64,000 nt of DNA, taken from Dallia pectoralis (Eukaryota; Chordata; Actinopteri; Esociformes; Umbridae). The position numbers were made by a program, and so were the translations under genes. Positions 10,025 through 25,257 of the stretch are shown piece after piece. Within the stretch, counting starts at the first letter, position 1; every line of letters begins with the position of its first letter. Under the pieces are notes generated by a model. That model was given only the letters and a program-made list of their open reading frames with translations, made no database searches and had not been told where the DNA came from. The stretch lies in contig CM055760.1 of the NCBI GenBank assembly GCA_029465975.1, positions 8,864,580-8,928,579 on the forward strand, in the 5' to 3' direction.

Positions 10025-13000
10025 GAGTAATAGACCAGGGTCCAGATGAGGAGCTGGACTGTCTACAGATGCAGATTCCCTCAGCGTTTAAATCGGGTAG
10101 TTGTGGTCGTGGGAGATCTCACGAGGTCGTAGTCGTCGATGACATTACTGATAAAACTAAAACGTGTACGGTCAGGTACTTCTTACCTCGTCGCTGTGCC
10201 AATGTATTTATTTTGCTAAGAAGTAGGTTGACTGACTAAAAACTGACGCCTTCCTGAATCTGACAGTTGAGTTTGTGCTGTTCGAACACTCGTACGTGTA
10301 CGCATACTGGTACATGCATGCATAAGCACATTAAATCTGTGATACATCTTATGAGGTATGACTCGCTGTACACTACTCCACTGTGAATTTTTTAACAGAG
10401 TGAGCGTTAGAGACATGCGTCTGTTCAAACCAACGTATGCTACTTCACCTAACCACCTCCTGGTCTCAGATCAGTTGGGATGCAAGTTATCTGGCAGCTT
10501 TGTGTGTGTGGAATCTTAAACCGAGGGTGCTACGTTTGTAATAGGGCTGTAGTGTATGCCTACATGACGTTTACAATAGCGAGGAAAAGCAAGATAAATG
10601 AGTGTGTGTGTGTGTGTGTGTCACTCCTATTGGTTTAGGACAAAGCATACTCAACCCCAACTCCTATTGGTTTAGGACATACTCAACCCCAACTCCTCTC
10701 CTTCTGCTGGGTGCCCAACTCTGTTCCTGGTGATCTACTGTCCTGTAGGTGTTGTCCTCAACTCCATTTGTGACCCACCCGATTTAACGTTTCCTCCAGC
10801 TAATAATAAGAACGGGGTGTGCTAACGTGCAGTTGGAGAGGACCCACAGGACTGCAGATCAGTTTAATATCCTTCAACCCGTTCTCACGGCAGCACGCCT
10901 CTATTATTAGACCCATCCGTTCTCTAGGGCGTTGCACACGTCTTTAGTGCCGTCTTCTTACGCGTGAGGTCATATAATGATAATTTAATTTATTTCTTAG
11001 CGCCACTCCAGTACTGAGGAGAAATGTCTTTTCCGCCACGTGTCATGTCAAGCAGGTGTCTTTTCTTTGAATCCATTCATGTATTTTTCTTTAAAAACCC
11101 ACCTCAGATGGACACTGTTATTGTACCTCATTTGAATGCTGGAATATATATATTTATTTATGATGCAGTTTGTGGTAACACACGGGTCTCCTAGAATAGA
11201 CTATGGGTAGGTTTGTTGTTTATCATCTAAAAGTGAACAGCCTTCAGCTTGTCCCAGTTTAAAAGATGTTGCTTTTCCTCTGTTCGAATGTAGCACTGAA
11301 ATTATGTCACACAGAGGTCACCTGGTAACAGGGGGTAAAGTCAAATAGTCTGTCATTTCACAAACTAATGTGGGTTCTTTGACTTGAGGACTTGCAAAAG
11401 TCTAAGGCTCATGCCAGCACTATTACAAAGGTTGTATGAAGAGCTACATTTAAAAAAATCCTTCCCAGTCAATTAATCGTCAAGTTTGCCAAAAAGGTAC
11501 AGTTTTCACCCATTTGTGTTTTACACCTACAACCTTTTAAATGGAAAAGAAAAAATATAACTACCTAATTTTTTTGCTTTTGGTTTTGCTTCGATAACGA
11601 CACTGTTACTCCTCGTTGCCATTTTAACAGCTGTAGCAGAATGATTTGTTGCCAGACCTGATAAATTAGTCATTTGAATAAAGACAGAATGAATGCTGGT
11701 CCTTTTTATTTTAGAGTTCAACTGCGAGGACCTTCTTATTGATGTTAGTTAAATACCTCAAAATAAAACCTGCCTTTGGTGCATTTACAGATGAAGGTCA
11801 AGCAGCAATCAGTCTGCCCAGAACCAGAGGTTTGCAAATGCTATCTGTAAATAGCCTACTGATTTAAAGGCCCGTTTGGCTTTGTAACTTTGATTGACGA
11901 TAAGGGACTTTTCAATGGGTAGGTTGATATATTAGTTGAATTTTTCAGACCGACAGATCTGGGCTTGACTAGGCTGGCTGCTTGTTCACACAGATGTTGT
12001 CTTTGGCAGGCCATAAGGGCAAAGCACATATTGCACTGATGGGAAAGATGTTGCCTTGACGAGGTACGGTTCTGTGGACATACTGTTTTTGATGTCAGCA
12101 GAAGTGGAATGTAAATAAATATTTTATTATGTTCATGTATTTTACAATCATGCAAGGCTGGCTTAAATATACTACTTCAAAAATGTTTGTCTCCTGTCTT
12201 GTTCTTCTCTAATGAGGAAAATGGCATTTTTGGACATCGTACGTGGAGAACAGTTCAGTTGAACTTGTATGAACTGGTATGAATTTGCTTAAGGTGACCA
12301 CATGGTGGAGCCATTTCCTTAGTTGTTTGTTTGACCTTAACACCCGTGTCAACCTTGTCTGCGAATAAGAATATATTAGTTGTACTGTGTCCATCCTCTT
12401 CCAGATGTGTGCGTTTGTGCCCGTGTGTGTTCGCTCCTTCCTTACAGGGCTGTCTTGGCTCTCTGAGATGTTGCTGATCAACTCCTTGACTTTTTTTGCC
12501 TGAATAAGGCAGTGTTTCTGCTTCCCCGGCAGCTCTTTGTTTAACCCTTTCCTCTCCTCTGAAGTCATCCGTGTAGTGTGTTCTCCAAACAACACTCCAT
12601 GTACCCCAACCCCACCAAAAGAAATCAACATGTCTGAAAACAATTTTCACATGACATCACTCAGTTGTGGAGTGTCTAAGAATTGATTGAGGAAGAGGAG
12701 GACGTTCAGACCCAGTTTGAGTTTCGCTCGCCCCACCCCCTTCCCCCAAACATCCATCGTGGGCCGACCCTTTAGGCTCTGGGTGTGGTGATGTTCGGGC
12801 TGAGTTCTCTTCTGTGTTCAGTGTTGGAAGAGGACAAGTGGTACTGGTACTGAGAACAACAGATGAGCAGTCCATTACCTGCCCTCCAGAACTCTGAGCA
12901 TAGGTAGGTCCGGGATATCAAACTGCCTGCTGTCTTTTATAGTGTCCATTCCTTTCACTGCATTTATCTGTCTCTGCAAGTTGTTTTTTCCATTTTAAAT

Positions 13001-13039
13001 ATAGCTACTGTGTGTACTGAGCATATGTATTGATGGTTA

Positions 13040-13310
13040 CTGCCAATTACTTTATGTAGCTATGGTTACTGTGTCTATAGTTATTGTGTCTATAGTGACT
13101 CGGATGTATCAATAGTTACTGTCAATAATGACTTTATGTAGTTATGGATACTGTGTCTATAGTTACTGTATGTAGCCAAAGTTACTGTCAATAATGACTT
13201 TGTGTAGTTATGGATACTGTGTCTATAGTTACTGTATGTAGCCAAAGTCACTGTCAATTATGACTTTATGTAGCTATGGTTAATGTATCCATAGTTACTG
13301 TACGTAGCGA
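13040..13310 (+). repeat. Diverged minisatellite, unit about 60-70 bp
   Basis: About four degenerate copies of a unit with TATAGTTACTGTATGTAGCC and AAAGTTACTGTCAATAATGA; the middle copies are closest to one another. Confidence 0.75.
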
Positions 13311-13723
13311 GATTTATTTAGAAAGAGTAAAATAGATGGATGAAGACTATGTCCTTCCGGAAGTGTCAAGGACGAGTGGTGTTGAAATGAGCGAGCTACA
13401 TTACTATATTTGTACATGTTTAATATTGCTCCAGGACACTTGTTGAGAGATTAAGAGTTCCCCCAAACAGATCTCTAGTCTAGTCCTCAGTTTATACAAG
13501 CGCGATGTTTATATTCAAATTGCTGGACATCCAACAGATGGTTATGCGTCAGTCGTTATGCGTTTACATTGCGGAAACTGTGTTGAAGCTAAAAGGCTGA
13601 TATTGTCCAAGCCCAGCTAGCTTAATGACGGTTTTACGGATCTAGTATATATAATTGTTGTAGTTATTAGTATAGATCAAATACTGGTCTATCCTTTTAC
13701 CTCCGACTCACCTACACGAATAC

Positions 13724-13728
<5 letters not shown>

Positions 13729-13762
<34 letters not shown>
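13729..13762 (+). repeat. (CA)n microsatellite
   Basis: About 17 uninterrupted CA dinucleotides. Confidence 0.9.
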
Positions 13763-13764
<2 letters not shown>

Positions 13765-14005
13765 ATCTGTCGGTCGGTCGTCCTGCTGTGTCAGCCTGCC
13801 TCTTATCATATCCCTCTGGTTCAGGGGAAATGAAGAAGGTGGAGAAAGACAGTTGGCACCAGCTTGCTGAGGATACATTTATGATAGATGAGTCGACCTG
13901 ATGATGTCATGCTCTCTGAAAATATTTGTGTTGAGATGTTTCCAACTGGAGCCCCTGTGTCTTCCTTCTCTACCTCATTGAGAAGGCCCTTACAGTGTCC
14001 CGGAC

Positions 14006-16332
14006 ATGGAGGCGGATGGCGTATCTGTTACAAAGAGCATGGAGATGACCCCTGGTGACCCCCTGTCCGGCAGACTGACCAGTCAGCAGCTAGCTGCCGT
14101 TGAGGATGAAGAACTCCTGAATAATATGGTGAGACTGAGACCGCTAGGAGGCGTACAGTGGTTGGGATGAGTTTCGGCCTGCTTTCTAAGAGTGTTTATC
14201 TCTGACAGTTGGACAAGGCGATGGATTTTGATGAGAGGCGAATGATTCGCGCTGCGTTGAGGGACCTGATCAAGAAGAAGAGAGGTTGGTTCAGCAAGAT
14301 CTCCAATACGTTTATGTATTTGTCTTCTCATTGCTGGTCTCTTGTTGTACTCCAGCCGACTGCCCAGTTTATTTTCCATTTCTGTACTGCCACGCTCTCT
14401 TTTCCTCAACTCTTATGTCTCTAAAGAGAAACGAGAGAAAGAGCGGGGGTCAAGGCAAGATGACGTGAGAGAGCAGGCTTTGAAAAGTGCAGGCACAGGA
14501 CAAAAAGGCATGAACAAAGGCCAGACCAGCAGCTATCAGAATAAGTCACAAAGTGAGTATCACACTTCTCTCCTGGATGCATCTCTCTCTCTTTCTCTAG
14601 TCTCAATGACTATTGCTAGCATATATAGCATAGTTTCTTCCACTGCCTGTCTGCCTGTCTACAAACAAAACAACTCAGTGATCCTCTGCTTTGCCACACG
14701 CACAACAACCCTCTTCCTTGACAACGTTCCCATCTGGCAACTGTGCTGTACTCCTAGATGCCTTAAAGCCTTTATGCCGGGAGATCTCCTGTTGGTTAGA
14801 GAGGAAGACGAGTAGCCATTTAGTTCCATAATGTTAGCAACAATAATAATTGATCCATGTATGACTAGCCTAGCCACCTGCCAAATAAAAATGGACACAC
14901 ACACACAGACACAGACACACACACACAGTCTCACACAATAACTTTCAAATCAAATTGGGATTGTGAGAGATTAACGTTTTCCTCTCTGTTTCTCCACAGC
15001 TCACAACCAATTCTCAGGATCAACTACCAGCTCCTTAACTAAGACAGCTGGCAGGTATGTCACAGAGCCATGCTGCAGGTGTGTCCAATTCATTCTGGGT
15101 GTCTGTATGCCGGCTGATACCGGGATTGTGTTAACAGAGTTCATTCTCTTTTGGCAGCGGGGCCAGCCCAGCCACGGCACCAGCCCATCACTGTGCCCCA
15201 GTCGCGGCCGTGCCCAATATGAAAAATGTCAAGCAGATGTTATTGGATTGGTGCCGGGCCAAAACTGAACCATATGAGGTAAGCAGCGGTCTCTCCAGGC
15301 CATGTGTGTTAGAGGTCTCTGTGTGTAGTCCCCACCATATATAATGTACGTTTACATTATAAACTATGTTCTCCCATCCGTTCTCTCCTTGCTTGCTCCA
15401 TCCAGGGCGTTGAGATTCATAACTTCTCCTCCAGCTGGAGTGACGGCATTGCGTTCTGCGCCCTGGTGCACAGGTTCTTCCCAGACGCGTTTGAGTACTC
15501 TACTCTCAACCCCAATGCACGCAGGGAGAACTTTGAGCTGGCCTTCAGTACTGCAGAGTGAGTTTCTGATGGTGGATTTATAAACAGACACACTCATTAA
15601 CTGGAACGAAATTCACAATCTTGCCTCATACAGTGCCTTTCAAAGGCACATGTTGATGCGTTATCCTAAACTCATTTCGGCAACAATCATATTTTAGTTA
15701 TCCATTTCTGTTAATTATTTTTTTAAATATTGATTTTGTAATGAGAAATGTTGTCCGTAAATCCATTTTTAAAAAATCTCTGTAATTGAATCAATTTCAA
15801 TCACACTGTAATGCGATAGAAAATGGGGAAAGGTTCGAGGCCTCTGTACACGTATACAATCTACTGAACGTCCTCGTTTTGTGTTAACGTAAAAATAACG
15901 TTTTGTAGATTTTCAGGAAAACAATACAACCTAAGCCTTGTTTAAGATGTCCGGGCAGCAAAACTACTTTTCAAATGGTGCGTGTAGACTGTCACTGGCG
16001 ACTGTTTACAAAGGGAAGCACCAGGGGCTGTGCAGGGATTGATTGAATTTGACAAACACACTTTGGGTTAAAACACATCCCTGTAGTGTTTAGGTCAGCT
16101 GCTATAGTGGACGGTGCCCGGGGACGTTGGTTATTGACTGTGATGGCTCAGGCCTGTGTTCCCCTCCTCTCATTTGTCCGGCAGGAAACTAGCGGATTGC
16201 CCCCCTCTGCTGGACACAGAAGACTTACTGCGGATGCATGAGCCTGACTGGAAATGTGTGTACACGTACATCCAGGAGTTCTACCGATGCCTGGTTCAGA
16301 AAGGCCTCGTTAAGACTAAGAAGAAACTGTAA
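14006..16332 (+). CDS. smtnl: Short smoothelin-like protein with C-terminal calponin-homology domain
   Basis: Seven coding exons, 14006-14128, 14209-14284, 14427-14552, 15000-15054, 15158-15278, 15406-15557 and 16185-16332, give 266 residues with consistent phases. Residues 34-66 (EDEELLNNMLDKAMDFDERR and on) match the smoothelin helical segment that precedes the CH region in SMTN. A Ser/Thr/Gln-rich linker follows. Residues about 150-258 form a type-2 CH domain (VKQMLLDWCRAKT, HNFSSSWSDGIAFCALVHRF, LAFSTAEKLADCPPLL, CVYTYIQEFYRCL). The end, LVQKGLVKTKKKL, resembles the calmodulin-binding tail of SMTNL1. Smoothelins bind actin, tropomyosin and calmodulin in contractile cells. It sits where human SMTN sits, next to inpp5j, but is far shorter than SMTN. 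The start is an ATG in the exon after an acceptor at 13994-13995. Whether it is best called smtn, smtnl or smtnl1 is open. Confidence 0.85.
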
Positions 16333-16828
16333 AAGGAAAATGGTTGCCATGGGGTGTTTTAGAGCCCATATCTGGGATTGAAATGAACCCACGAGTCTCT
16401 TTGGGGGTTGAATGTGCTTTCATTTATCCGTTTGTGTTTTTGAGAGGACAGCTGGCACAAAAGTGCATTCCACTGAGATTACACATCTGCATTAATCTCA
16501 TTTGAGGCCATTAAAAATCTCCAAATTGCTTTTCGTGGCACTGTGCCCTGATTACAGTTCGTTTGTGTAAGTGGGCTACAGCTGAGTTAAAAATACATTA
16601 GGTTAAATATAAGATAATGTTGCGATTTAATGGGTGAAGATTTATTTGGTCCTGCTGGCATTTCAGAGTAGGCCTTGTCTCCATTTCTACTGAGGGATAT
16701 CCATACCATTTTTGTCCAGAAAGAGGATGATTGCTGAATTTCTGCTGTATTTGGTCACTGTCATAAAATTGCACATATGAGTCTAATATCTAGGTTTTCT
16801 TCTCACACAGGCATCCTTGTTCAGGGCT

Positions 16829-16834
16829 AATAAA
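16829..16834 (+). terminator. Candidate polyadenylation signal of the smoothelin-like gene
   Basis: AATAAA in GGGCTAATAAAGCC, about 500 bp after the stop, followed by a TG-rich stretch. Confidence 0.5.
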
Positions 16835-19195
<2,361 letters not shown>

Positions 19196-19363
19196 CCGTG
19201 ACCGTGTAGAACAGGAATATAGCTCTACTCACGAGGGGTACACTGTCACGGTGGTAGAAGGCGAGCGTGGGGCAGCAAGTAACTGGGTAGAAAGGGGATT
19301 GGGGGGCTGAAATTAGTTGCTAAGCAACAGCGATGTAGACACCAGTGGGGTAGAAAGTTCTAC

Positions 19364-20345
19364 CCACCTCTCTCTCCCTCTGCCCACCTCTCTCTCCATC
19401 TGCCCACCTCTCTCTCCATCTGCCCACCTCTCTCTCCATCTACCCACCTCTCTCTCCATCTACCCACCTCTCTCTCTCTACCCACCTCTCTCTCCATCTA
19501 CCCACCTCTCTCTCCATCTACCCACCTCTCTCTCCATCTACCCACCTCTCTCTCCCTCTACCCACCTCTCTCTCCATCTACCCACCTCTCTCTCCATCTA
19601 CCCACCTCTCTCTCCATCTACCCACCTCTCTCTCCCTCTACCCACCTCTCTCTCCATCTACCCACCTCTCTCTCCATCTACCCACCTCTCTCTCCATCTA
19701 CCCACCTCTCTCTCCATCTACCCACCTCTCTCTCCCTCTACCCACCTCTCTCTCCATCTACCCACCTCTCTCTCCATCTACCTACCTCTCCATCTACCCA
19801 CCTCTGCCTCCATCTACCCACCTCTCTCTCCCTCTACCCACCTCTCCCTCCATCTACCCACCTCTCTCTCCATCTACCCACCTCTCTCTCCATCTACCTA
19901 CCTCTCCATCTACCCACCTCTGCCTCCATCTACCCACCTCTCTCTCCCTCTACCCACCTCTCCCTCCATCTACCCACCTCTGCCTCCATCTACCCACCTC
20001 TCTCTCCCTCTACCCACCTCTCCCTCCCTCTGCCCACCTCTCTCTCCATCTACCCACCTCTCTCTCCATCTACCCACCTCTCTCCATCTACCCACCTCTC
20101 TCTCCATCTACCCACCTCTGCCTCCATCTACCCACCTCTGCCTCCATCTACCCACCTCTCTCTCCATCTACCCACCTCTCTCTCCATCTACCCACCTCTC
20201 TCTCCCTCTGCCCACCTCTCTCTCCATCTACCCACCTCTCTCTCCATCTACCCACCTCTCTCTCCCTCTACCCACCTCTCTCTCCATCTACCCACCTCTC
20301 TCTCCATCTACCCACACCTCTCTCTCCCTCTACCCACCTCTGCCT
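19364..20345 (+). repeat. 20-bp pyrimidine-rich satellite, about 49 copies
   Basis: The unit is TACCCACCTCTCTCTCCATC with small variants (CCCTC, GCCTC) and a few 14-18-bp units. The plus strand is almost all C and T. A 348-codon open frame across it (Leu-Ser-Pro-Thr-Ile-Tyr rich, period 20 residues) follows from the repeat lacking stops, and I do not call it a gene. Confidence 0.97.
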
Positions 20346-20545
20346 CTAGCCCAAACGGGCTAGAGAACTCTGTGATAGATGGAGACAGTCTGTGACCCAG
20401 GGGAGGATGTGAGAGGGGGTTGTGAAGGACAAACAAACACAGGTCCTCTCCTTCTACACTGACATATCAGTAACACACCCAGCCTGGCAGTCTGTACATT
20501 CCTCCTCCATTCCATCCCTGTGATTTGTGCTCATAAATCAGGCCG

Positions 20546-23500
20546 ATGGATCAAATGCAGGAGGAACAAAGCGGCGCAGTACCAGCAAGAGCCTTCGGAC
20601 AACCTGGACACAATGCTTTTCCCGGAACCACTATCCCTAGTCCCGTTGGTGGGTCGGGTAAATTTCCAGCACCGAGTCCGGGTCGGGTCTCAGGGTTTTG
20701 TGACATGTCAGACCAAGTAAGGCCGGAGCAGATGCAGCCTGCAGTTCCAGTCAGCATCAGCCGTCCCAGACCTACTGCACTGGGTTCCTCCAGACCTGCT
20801 GTACTGGGTTCCTCCAGACCTACGGCATTGGGTTCCTCCAGATGTTCCGAGGCTAACATAAAGGAGAAGGCCTCTATACCAAACCGCATCCCGGGACCAC
20901 ACAGTCCAATGTCCCTGTCCCAGTCCCCCACAGAGTCGCCACAGTTGACCCGCAGCCCTGAGAGTCCTCATAGCCCTCAGCCTGCTCTCATTCCCCAGCC
21001 CAACCTGCCCCAGCCCTGCTTCACCCCACCATCCAGCCTCAGCCCCAAACCAAGCGCCACACCCGTGTTGGGGGCCAGTCCACAGAGGTCCAGCTCTCCG
21101 GAGGAGGCTATGGAGAACCAATCACCAACGGACAAGACTGAAGAAGAAATACACAACGGCTTCAGGTGAGACGGATTGCAAATATTGCATTTGTTCTTAA
21201 TTTTCTTCTCTGACTAAATAAAGTAAGATGCTGTCTCCATGGTGATAATCCCCCTTTTGGAATGGCAAACCAGCTTGACAGAAGTCATCTTCTGGGATGT
21301 ATACAGCTAGTTTGGAGTACGATGGGTGTTGCAGTGTGTCAGATTATTGAAATACCATCTCATATGTCCTTCTCAGAGGTCAAGGCAGTTCTCTCCCTCC
21401 TTCTTTCTCTCTTTCTGTTCCTGCACAGTGACCAAAATCACTGGTACTGATATTAGATTACATTTTTTTCATAGGTGCCGTTTGAAGCTATCATTTACTC
21501 TACAGGGTTAAGGCTTCGACTATGACATGTACATTGGTCACTTGACATTTTGAGTCAAATAGGTGTAAAGAACGTGCTAGTGTACCTGTTTATATAACTA
21601 GTTTGAATATAGGTTTTCACATACCTATCACTAATTTAGATATTGTTATTTAACGACTGATAATGCAGGTGTTGCCTTGACTACCGATAATGTAGGATGT
21701 GCCCTCCCACCCCATCTGTGTCATCCAATAGGGTGCACATTGTCACATGGAATGTGGGCTCTGCTGTTCCCCCGGATGACATCATCTCTCTGTTTGGGCC
21801 GCATGTTGCGTTTGGGAGCACAGATATGTTTATCATTGGGTGAGCATCTGGTCCAATCACAATGCAGCATGACAACGTTGAATGTCTCCTCTGTAGTACC
21901 ACCATCCGTGGCCTTGACCTCCGACACCTCGTTCACCCGTCTGTCCTTCATCTGCTGAATATTGTTCTTCTTCCTCATCCCCCCGCATTCAGGCTACAGG
22001 AAGTAAACTCCATGCTGAACAAGCGACTGAAGGATGCTCTCTTCACCGACCAGTGGACTGAGCTCTTCATGGACACGCTCAGTCGCTTTGGATATGTGCT
22101 GGTCAGTAAGGACTGACCAATCGTATCTCACTATGATGTTTTTATCTGTACGTAGATAGTTGCTCACTAGAGCCAGCACAGAGTATGTTGCAATCTTCTT
22201 TGTTTTTGTATTTGTTTTATCTCTCTGTCTCTCTCACTCTGTCTCTGTCTCTCTCACACTCTTTCTCTCTCTCTCTCTCTCTCTCTGTTTCTCTGTCTGG
22301 TTGTCTCCATCGCTGTAGGTAGCGTCCCAGCGAATGCAGGGAGTGCTGTTGTTGGTGTTTACTAAATTCTGCCATCTTCCATTCCTGCGGGAGGTGCAGA
22401 CGGAAAAAACCCGCACAGGTCTCGGGGGATGCTGGGTGAGTGTCGCCCCTGGCAACCCCTGCTCCAGAATAAAAAAAATTAAACCACTGTTCCACTTTCC
22501 AAATAGCTTTCTGATTTCAGAATAATATGTATAAAATGACATGTATATAGAGAGTAAAATGTTATGCCTGTAACCCTGTGTGCATGTCACAGTTTTTGTG
22601 GGTGACCTGTTTTGGTATGTAGAACTGTCAGTGTTACAGAACTGACTGGCTCTAAGATACAGATGAAACTGTATACATTTTCCCTTCATCATCATCACAG
22701 CCATTGTTCTCTTCCAGACGCTCGGATATCATCCATCTTTCATACATCGGCGTGTTACTGGCTCACAGTCCGTATCCCTTCCTCTTCTCTTCTCTCCCCA
22801 GGGTAATAAAGGGGGCGTGAGTGCCAGAATGACGTTGTTCGGCCATTCGGTTTGTTTCCTCAACTGTCACCTGCCGGCTCACATGCGGAACCTGGAGCTG
22901 CGGATGGAGGACTTTGAGAGCATCCTGCAGCAACAGCAGTTTGAGGGCGGGACCGCTTGTGGTGTTCTGGATCATGAGTGGGTCATTTGGATAGAGGGCG
23001 GGATTGCTTGTGCTGTTCTGGATCATGAGTGGGTCATTTGGATTAAGGGGGCGGGACCGCTTGTGGTGTTCTGGATCACGAGTGGGTCAGTACTAATTAT
23101 GTGCTCTGATTGGTTTATCGTGGTTGTGTGTTCTTTCCCTAGCGTGGTCTTCTGGTTTGGAGATTTGAACTTCCGCATTGAGGACTATGACATCCATGTG
23201 GTGAAGAGTGCAATCGACAGCAATAAGCTCCCTTTGCTGTGGGAGAGAGACCAGGTGAGAAAGCTGTGGAATAGATGTATTTGACAGAAGGAAGAACTTT
23301 CGTTAAGACCTGTTCTCTGACCAACCAATTCCAACAGGGGGTGCCATAGCATCGCAAAAACATTGGACCAGAAATACACTCTCAGGCAATTTTGTCAAGT
23401 CAAGCGGGCAACTTAGATGACTTTAGATGTGCTATATCGCCATTCCTCTGTCTGTCTTTATTCCCACATGTCGGTTTTCCAGCTCAACATAGCCAAAAAC

Positions 23501-25257
23501 AGCAAGTCCATTTTAGACGGCTTCCTGGAAGGCCCTCTCAATTTCCCCCCCACGTATAAGTTTGACGTCGGGACCCACATATACGACACTAGGTACGCTG
23601 GGCAAAGCAATATATTTGGCTATATATATTTGTTTTCACTTCACATACACTTCTTTTAACTAATTGACCTATCTATCAAACTAGTAGCTCTCTCTTTATG
23701 TCGCACACACAGCAGTAAAAAGCGAAAGCCGGCGTGGACGGACCGTATCCTCTGGCGCCTCCGCTGTACGGGCTCCCCTGTTCCGACCCACAATGCCGCA
23801 CTGCAACGCGGCCTGACCTCCTGGCTGGGTGGAGCAACCCGGGTGGTGCAACAGTCCTACCGCAGTCACATGACCTACACCTGTAGCGACCACAAGCCCG
23901 TCTCTGCAGTTTTCCTACTACATGTAGGTTCATCTGCCAGGGACACCTGATCTCTCCCCCTGGCAATCAGTCTATTAAACCAGATATGGCAGAACACCAA
24001 CAAACCGTCACTGTAACCGTATAACCACATTACTGGTGGTCGCAGGATATCGTGGGCATCGCCCTCTGAATCTCGGTCTTTCTGTCCCCAGTTCCCATTC
24101 AAAGTGGATCTTCCTCTTGTGAGCCTGGACTATGAGAAGGAGTGGACTAAAGTTTCTGATGCTACAGTCAGATTCACTGTGAGGTCCAGCTTCCAGCGCA
24201 GCTCATGGGACTGGGTGGCAATATACAAGGTACCAGTTAAGAGACATCGAGTATCTCTTAAACATTAAACAGGTCATTGGTACTATTCTGTTCCGGGGTC
24301 AGTGTTCCATTTTAAACTGTAGCCTCCGGTTTGTCTTTACAGGTCGGGTTCAAACATCACAAGGACTACGTAGCATATGTGTGGGCAAAGGTCGATCACG
24401 GGTCGCAGGTACGATCCGAGGCCGGACAAAACATAAACAGCGTCAACCTCAGATATAACACGAGGCGAGAAAACGTTTATTCACATCTCTGTTATGTTCC
24501 TATTCGCTGTGTTCCCACTGTTTCTCCACAGGTGACATTTCCAGAGGAGGATTTACCCCAGGAAGCGGGGGAATACATTCTGGGATTTTATAGCAACAAC
24601 ATAAACACTATCATTGGAGTGACATCACCATTTCAGGTCAGGGCCTTTTATATGCTGTTTTCCTTTGCCTAATTAACAGGAAGTAGAGCGATGTCTTTTG
24701 GTGTATCTCTCCTGGGTCACCTCCCTTTCGTCTCACCGTGTGCCCATCTGCTCTTCCACCCATGTTGACCCATTCTCCGTCTCTCCCAGATCAGCGTCCC
24801 CGTCCGCAGCCCGGCAACCTCGCCGGCCTGCCGCTCGGACAGCTCCGACGTCAGCTCGGAAGACGACAGCACGTTGGTCCTGCTGGCGCCGGCCAGTTCC
24901 CGCAGCCCGTCCCCGGGGAAAATCAAACGGCGCCACCGACGCAGCCACAGTCCCGCGCGCCCCAACGCGCCCATCCCCTCTCTGCAGGGACTCAGCCTGC
25001 ACCCTCGCCCCCCGGATGGGCACCAGTCCAGCCGTCTGCCCGGCTCTGCCGCTAAGAAAGAGCGCCTGGTCTCGCCGCAGGACACGCTGACGTCGCCCGT
25101 CAGCCCACTCACACCTCGCAGTCCTTTGTCCCCCGGGGGAGGGGTCTCAGCTCCAGAGGCTCTGATCGCCGCCATCCTCGGGGAGCACAGTCCAGCTCGG
25201 GTCACCCCGACAGGAGGGAAGTTACACGGGAAGACCGGTGAGACGGCAGGTTTATGA
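20546..25257 (+). CDS. inpp5j: Phosphatidylinositol 4,5-bisphosphate 5-phosphatase A (PIPP)
   Basis: Twelve coding exons give 779 residues: 20546-21165, 21732-21839, 21993-22101, 22319-22435, 22802-22977, 23143-23254, 23483-23592, 23713-23923, 24092-24229, 24343-24408, 24532-24636 and 24790-25257. Residues 1-207 are Pro/Ser-rich. Residues about 208-521 are the inositol-polyphosphate 5-phosphatase domain with IVTWNVGSA, GLQEVNSMLNKRLKDALFTD, catalytic WFGDLNFRIE (381-390), PAWTDRILW (457-465) and SDHKPV (509-514). A SKICH domain (about 525-624; SSWDWVAIYKVGFKHHKDYV) follows. The tail has SSEDDSTLVLLAP and RSPSPGK as in human INPP5J. The enzyme removes the 5-phosphate from PI(4,5)P2 and PIP3 at membrane ruffles and restrains PI3K signalling. 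The start is the first ATG after the acceptor at 20540-20541. Exon 5 has three tandem candidate donors; I use the first because it matches human length. Confidence 0.93.
20767..20838 (+). repeat. In-frame 24-bp tandem repeat in inpp5j exon 1
   Basis: Three 24-bp copies around CTGGGTTCCTCCAGACCT encode tandem copies of RPTALGSS in the disordered N-terminus, just before the Ser/Pro-rich part. Confidence 0.85.
22944..23090 (+). repeat. Triplicated exon-5 end and splice donor of inpp5j
   Basis: Three 51-53-bp units each contain GAGGGCGGGACCGCTTGTGG or a near copy, then GTTCTGGATCATGA (CACGA in the third), then GTGGGTCA. Candidate donors fall after 22977, 23028 and 23081. The second adds exactly 51 nt, which is 17 codons in frame. 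Confidence 0.92.

Larger units (their letters stand above)
10025..13995. other. slc35e4 3' UTR and spacer before the smoothelin-like gene
   Basis: No conserved coding sequence is visible. Possible polyadenylation hexamers lie near 11760 (CAAAATAAAAC) and 12113 (GTAAATAAAT). Contents: a short TG run at about 10602-10620, a diverged minisatellite at about 13040-13310 and a CA microsatellite at about 13729-13762. A small exon-like ATG context near 13829 (TTCAGGGGAAATGAAGAAG) may be an untranslated first exon of the next gene. Confidence 0.5.

Noticed and set aside
14342..14815. 157-residue frame overlapping the smoothelin-like gene
   Set aside because: Only 14427-14552 is exon; the rest runs through introns.
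19317..20363. 348-codon open frame of Leu/Ser/Pro/Thr/Tyr repeats
   Set aside because: Made by a 20-bp satellite lacking stops; the period of 20 residues follows from the unit length, and there is no domain or plausible start.
20551..21121. Minus-strand frames opposite inpp5j exon 1
   Set aside because: Antisense shadow of the Pro/Ser-rich coding exon.
24717..25205. 162-residue minus-strand frame opposite inpp5j exon 12
   Set aside because: Antisense shadow of a GC-rich coding exon; the sense strand encodes the conserved INPP5J tail.
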